Positions 60,421-64,000 of a stretch of 64,000 nucleotides of DNA are shown here, piece after piece. Location: positions 558,001-622,000 of the forward strand of contig NZ_CANLNB010000002.1 in the NCBI RefSeq assembly GCF_947492455.1, read 5' to 3'. The stretch comes from an uncultured Aliiroseovarius sp. GTDB lineage: Bacteria > Pseudomonadota > Alphaproteobacteria > Rhodobacterales > Rhodobacteraceae. Made by a program: the position numbers and the translations under genes. Under the pieces are notes generated by a model. It did no database searches. It was not told the origin of the DNA and was given only the letters and a program-made list of their open reading frames with translations. How positions within the stretch are numbered: the stretch's first letter is position 1; each line of letters starts with the position of its first letter.

Positions 60421-61737
60421 ATGCGCTATATGGCGACCTACGACCTGATGGAGACCATCCGGAATACGAATCAGTGGCTTGGAGCCACGGCCGCAGCGAT
60501 GGGTTCCTACCCGGCGACAGCATTGTTCCCCAGCCCTGTGTTTCAAATGATGGCCGCCTGGGGCGAAGTTACCGAGCGCAGCTTTCACCGTATGATTGTG
60601 AAGCCCGACTGGGGCATCACCAGCGTAGTGGCCGAAGACGGGCGTGATCATGTGGTGCAGATCGAGAAGCTGGTTGAGCGTCCCTTTGGTGACCTGATCC
60701 AGTTCAAAGTTCTGGGCCGTCCGGAAAAAGCGCGCCGCGTGATGCTGGTTGCCCCCATGTCGGGCCACTATGCAACGCTGCTGCACTCGACCGTTGCCAG
60801 CCTTCTGCCCGACGCCGAAGTATATGTCACCGACTGGCACAATGCCCGCGACATCCCCGTCAGCGAAGGCAAGTTCGACGTCGAAGACTACACCCTCTAT
60901 CTTGTCGACTTCATGCGCGCCCTTGGCCCGGACATCAACGTCGTGGCTGTGTGCCAACCGGCCCCGCTGACGCTGGCCGCCACCGCCTATCTGGCCGAGA
61001 TTGACCCTGAAGCACAGCCGCAGACCCTGACCCTGATCGGTGGCCCGATCAATCCGGACGCTGCCGCCACCGACGTGACCGACTTTGGTCGTCGCGTGAC
61101 CATGGGTCAGTTGGAAGAACTGGCGATCCAGCGCGTTGGCTTTAAATATGACGGCGCGGGCCGCATGGTCTATCCGGGCCTGCTGCAACTTGCCGGCTTC
61201 ATGTCGATGAACTCCGAGACCCACTCGAAAGCCTTTGCCGACCAGATCATGCGCGTCGCCAAGGGCGAAGCCTCGGACCACGACAAACACAACCGTTTCT
61301 ATGATGAATATCTGGCTGTTATGGACATGACCGCCGAGTTCTATCTGTCAACCGTCGAACGTCTGTTTAAAAACTGTGAAATCGCGAAGAACGAATTCGT
61401 GGTCGACGGCCATAAGATCGACATCGGCAAGATCACCGATGTTGCCGTGAAAACCGTTGAAGGTACCAAAGACGACATCACCGCCCCGGGCCAGTGTATC
61501 GCTGCTCTGGACCTACTGACCGGCCTGTCGGACGACAAAAAGGCCAGCCACCTGGAGGAAGGTGCCGGTCACTATGGCATTTTCGCGGGCAAAAGCTGGC
61601 GCAACAACATTCGCCCGCTGGTTCTGGACTTCATTGACCAGAATGCCGGACGCCACGCCGCGCAGGCAGCGAAGAAGAAGGCTGCAAAGAAGGGCAAGCC
61701 GGTTGCTTTGAAGGCTGTGAAGAAAGCCGCCGGCTAA
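60421..61737 (+). CDS. phaZ: Intracellular polyhydroxyalkanoate depolymerase with Lys/Ala-rich C-terminal tail
   Basis: LVAPMSGHYATLLHSTVASLLPDAEVYVTDWHNARDIP; NVVAVCQPAPLTLAATAYL; tail AAQAAKKKAAKKGKPVALKAVKKAAG. Confidence 0.94.
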   Translation: MRYMATYDLMETIRNTNQWLGATAAAMGSYPATALFPSPVFQMMAAWGEVTERSFHRMIVKPDWGITSVVAEDGRDHVVQIEKLVERPFGDLIQFKVLGRPEKARRVMLVAPMSGHYATLLHSTVASLLPDAEVYVTDWHNARDIPVSEGKFDVEDYTLYLVDFMRALGPDINVVAVCQPAPLTLAATAYLAEIDPEAQPQTLTLIGGPINPDAAATDVTDFGRRVTMGQLEELAIQRVGFKYDGAGRMVYPGLLQLAGFMSMNSETHSKAFADQIMRVAKGEASDHDKHNRFYDEYLAVMDMTAEFYLSTVERLFKNCEIAKNEFVVDGHKIDIGKITDVAVKTVEGTKDDITAPGQCIAALDLLTGLSDDKKASHLEEGAGHYGIFAGKSWRNNIRPLVLDFIDQNAGRHAAQAAKKKAAKKGKPVALKAVKKAAG

Positions 61738-61757
61738 GCCAACCGCGACAAACACTG

Positions 61758-61794
61758 AAAAACGCGCCTGCCCACCGGCATGGCGCGTTTTTTC
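61758..61794 (+). terminator. Terminator after phaZ
   Basis: AACGCGCC...GGCGCGTTTTTT. Confidence 0.75.
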
Positions 61795-61812
61795 ATGCCT
61801 TGGGGTCAGGCA

Positions 61813-62538
61813 TCACGCAATGGCGCGGACCCTCAGCTGCAATGGCAGTTCCATCCATGCGCGCAAACCGATATTCACATGCTCGGGCGTTTCGAGTGTC
61901 GGCAGGTGCCCTGCATCAGGCAGGATGACCAGCTCGGCGTCTTGAATCAGTTCGGCCATGGTCTCGTGGCGCTTGGGTGGGGTCAGCGTGTCATGCGCCC
62001 CACACATTACCATCGTCGGCACCTTCAACCGCTGCAGCGCGCGCTGCGCGTCTGGACGGCGTTGAAGCGCGCGGGACTGGCGCACGAAGACCTCGGGCCC
62101 GATATCGCGGGCCATTTGAAACACCAAATCCATGATTTCGTCCCGCTTGGGGCCGGGTGCCAGAACATTGGGCGAGAATGCCTCGGACATCGCTTGATCC
62201 AGCCGACCAATGTTGGCGTGCACGATCTGCGGCTCGCGCCACGCGGCCTGCGCGGGCGTGTCTGCCAAGGGCGAGGTCGAGATCAGCGCCAGCCGGTTCA
62301 CCCGGTCGGGCGCGCGACGCGCCATCTCCATCGCGACGATCCCGCCAAGGCTTAGCCCCGCCAACGCAAAACGCGAAGGCAGTTGATCCAGCAAACGCGA
62401 CGCCATCTCGCGGACGGTGTCGCCTTGCGTGGGTGCGGCCACAATCACTGTGTGGTCGCGTGATAAGTCGTTGATTTGCGGTCCGAAAACGCGTGCGTCG
62501 CACATCATCCCCGGGATCAAAACCAAAGGTTCCCTCAT
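61813..62538 (-). CDS. Alpha/beta hydrolase
   Basis: VLIPGMMCDARVFGPQ; LAGLSLGGIVAMEMARRAPDRV; PDAGHLPTLETPEHV. Confidence 0.9.
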   Translation of the reverse strand: MREPLVLIPGMMCDARVFGPQINDLSRDHTVIVAAPTQGDTVREMASRLLDQLPSRFALAGLSLGGIVAMEMARRAPDRVNRLALISTSPLADTPAQAAWREPQIVHANIGRLDQAMSEAFSPNVLAPGPKRDEIMDLVFQMARDIGPEVFVRQSRALQRRPDAQRALQRLKVPTMVMCGAHDTLTPPKRHETMAELIQDAELVILPDAGHLPTLETPEHVNIGLRAWMELPLQLRVRAIA

Positions 62539-62603
62539 GCCTGCCTCGTATATTTTTTTATATCGTTAGCAGAACTTTGAGGGCTGCCCCGGATGGGCGC
62601 AAG

Positions 62604-63572
62604 TTATAACCCGCGCGCCCAGTCCAGAATTTTCGCGACCGTGGGATCTGTGCCATTCGGGCTGACAATGTCGCCTGCCAACACATGCGCCATCGGATCT
62701 TCGACCGCCCCGGGGGACACGACGTGCCGATGCACGATCCCGCCCCAGCCTGCAGCGACCTTTTCGGTCGCGTCGGCGGACACCACTTGATCCTCTTTCG
62801 CATAGATGAACAGCGCCGGCACATCGACGATCCCATAGCCCGAGTTCGCCGCGACCTTCACCATCGCCGCCATCGGCATCAGTGCGGTGGTCGGGTAGCT
62901 TTCGGTCCAATATTTGGCCTGCGCATCATTCAGCGGCGTGAAGCCACGGGTTGCCCCGTTCACCAATGGCACCCAATGGCGCGCGGCAGGGAAAGTCAGC
63001 AGCGCGGCTTTGGAATTCTTGATCCCGAAATTGGGCGAGATGAAGGTGATCCCTTTGACATCTCTTGCGGACGCGTCATCAAACATCCCGAGCGCCGCGA
63101 CGGTGCCGCCCGTCGAGGTCGCGATGATCAGAACCTCGTCCCCGATGGCGCGTCCGATGGCCATCGCTTCTGCGAAATCGACCATCCAGTCATTGACGGT
63201 CGGCCCCGCCATCGCCTCGGCACTGCGACCGTGACCGGCCAGACGGGCGTTATAGAGGTTGGCGCCCAACCCTTCCGCCACCTTCTGCTGGACCGGGCTG
63301 ATTTCCTGATGGGTGGCCGAGAAACCGTGGATATAGACGACGGACAAAGGTGTTTTTTCCCCTGCCTCGCCTGCCCAGACGATCTGTTTCTCGGCTCCCT
63401 CGACCAGATCATCAAACACAGCTTCCCGCTGCGCCAGATAGGCTTCTGGATCGGGACCGATTGCGGTCTCGTCAAATTGAACGTTCAGGTCGACCGGCTC
63501 GTACGGGCCGATCACGAACAGGGCCGCAACAACTGCGGAAACGGCCATGGCGGTACGCAACGGGCCCTTCAT
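62604..63572 (-). CDS. Alpha/beta hydrolase with N-terminal membrane anchor
   Basis: VVYIHGFSATHQEISPVQQKVAEGLGANLYNARLAGHG; start MKGPLRTAMAVSAVVAALFVIG. Confidence 0.85.
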   Translation of the reverse strand: MKGPLRTAMAVSAVVAALFVIGPYEPVDLNVQFDETAIGPDPEAYLAQREAVFDDLVEGAEKQIVWAGEAGEKTPLSVVYIHGFSATHQEISPVQQKVAEGLGANLYNARLAGHGRSAEAMAGPTVNDWMVDFAEAMAIGRAIGDEVLIIATSTGGTVAALGMFDDASARDVKGITFISPNFGIKNSKAALLTFPAARHWVPLVNGATRGFTPLNDAQAKYWTESYPTTALMPMAAMVKVAANSGYGIVDVPALFIYAKEDQVVSADATEKVAAGWGGIVHRHVVSPGAVEDPMAHVLAGDIVSPNGTDPTVAKILDWARGL

Positions 63573-64000
63573 GCTGCACCTCGGGCCAGAACGACCTTGA
63601 CCATTTTCTGGATCGTCCGCAGGCATTCGTCATCCGAGAACCGGTGGTCTGCCCCTTTCACAAGGATCAAGCGGATGTCGTCGCCTTCGACATGCTCCAG
63701 CAATTTCACGGCTTGCGAGGTCGGCACTGCGTCATCTTCCGTCCCCTGCAGGAAGCGCACCGGCATATCCAACCGAAGCGGCGAGCGCAGGACGAAGTTC
63801 TCGCGCCCATCTTCGATCAGGCGTTGGGTGATGATGTACTCCTCGTCATAATCCGAGGGGAGCGTCAGGAAGCCTTCGCGCTCCATCTCGTCTTTCTGTG
63901 CGTTGGTGAACCCAGCCCAGTACCCGTCCTCGGTGAAATCCGGGGCGGCGGCGATGGTCACCAGCCCCATGATCCGCTCGGGCCGCGCACGCGACAAGAG
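63569..64000 (-). CDS. Alpha/beta hydrolase (N-terminus beyond window)
   Basis: MPVRFLQGTEDDAVPTSQAVKLLEHVEGDDIRLILVKGADHRFSDDECLRTIQKMV. Confidence 0.8.
   Translation of the reverse strand, partial: LLSRARPERIMGLVTIAAAPDFTEDGYWAGFTNAQKDEMEREGFLTLPSDYDEEYIITQRLIEDGRENFVLRSPLRLDMPVRFLQGTEDDAVPTSQAVKLLEHVEGDDIRLILVKGADHRFSDDECLRTIQKMVKVVLARGAA

Noticed and set aside
61813-64000. Three successive alpha/beta hydrolases as a novel pathway
   Set aside because: The proteins look only distantly related, and the last is cut by the window edge; not enough context to claim a system.

Overview
This 64 kb window reads as a high-GC alphaproteobacterial chromosome segment, most like the Rhodobacteraceae/Roseobacter group. 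I infer this from gene content and protein style; no database search was run. Most of it is ordinary core genome: hemA, lon, tgt, tpiA, an ABC-F ATPase, olsB-like, bamE, yceD-rpmF-plsX-fabH-ihfA, dcd, scpAB, nagZ, argS, dgt, xth, fur, eno, trpGDC-moaC-moeA-lexA, and a PHB locus phaR/phaP/phaC/phaZ. There are five tRNAs. I see no prophage, transposase, rRNA or CRISPR array. The most unusual feature is at 12.83-14.33 kb. A SatD-like protein with a C-terminal HTH and a DUF3307-like membrane protein sit between two Fe-S assembly genes. They are preceded by four 20-bp palindromes (CGCAACC-N6-GGTTGCR) spaced exactly 30 bp apart and ending 2 bp before the satD-like ATG. Other second-look items are a two-hairpin palindromic element between dgt and argS, a repeat family at gene 3' ends (4 copies, one running into the dgt reading frame), a divergent globin-like ORF, a lysine-rich tail on the PHB depolymerase, and several probable operator palindromes.
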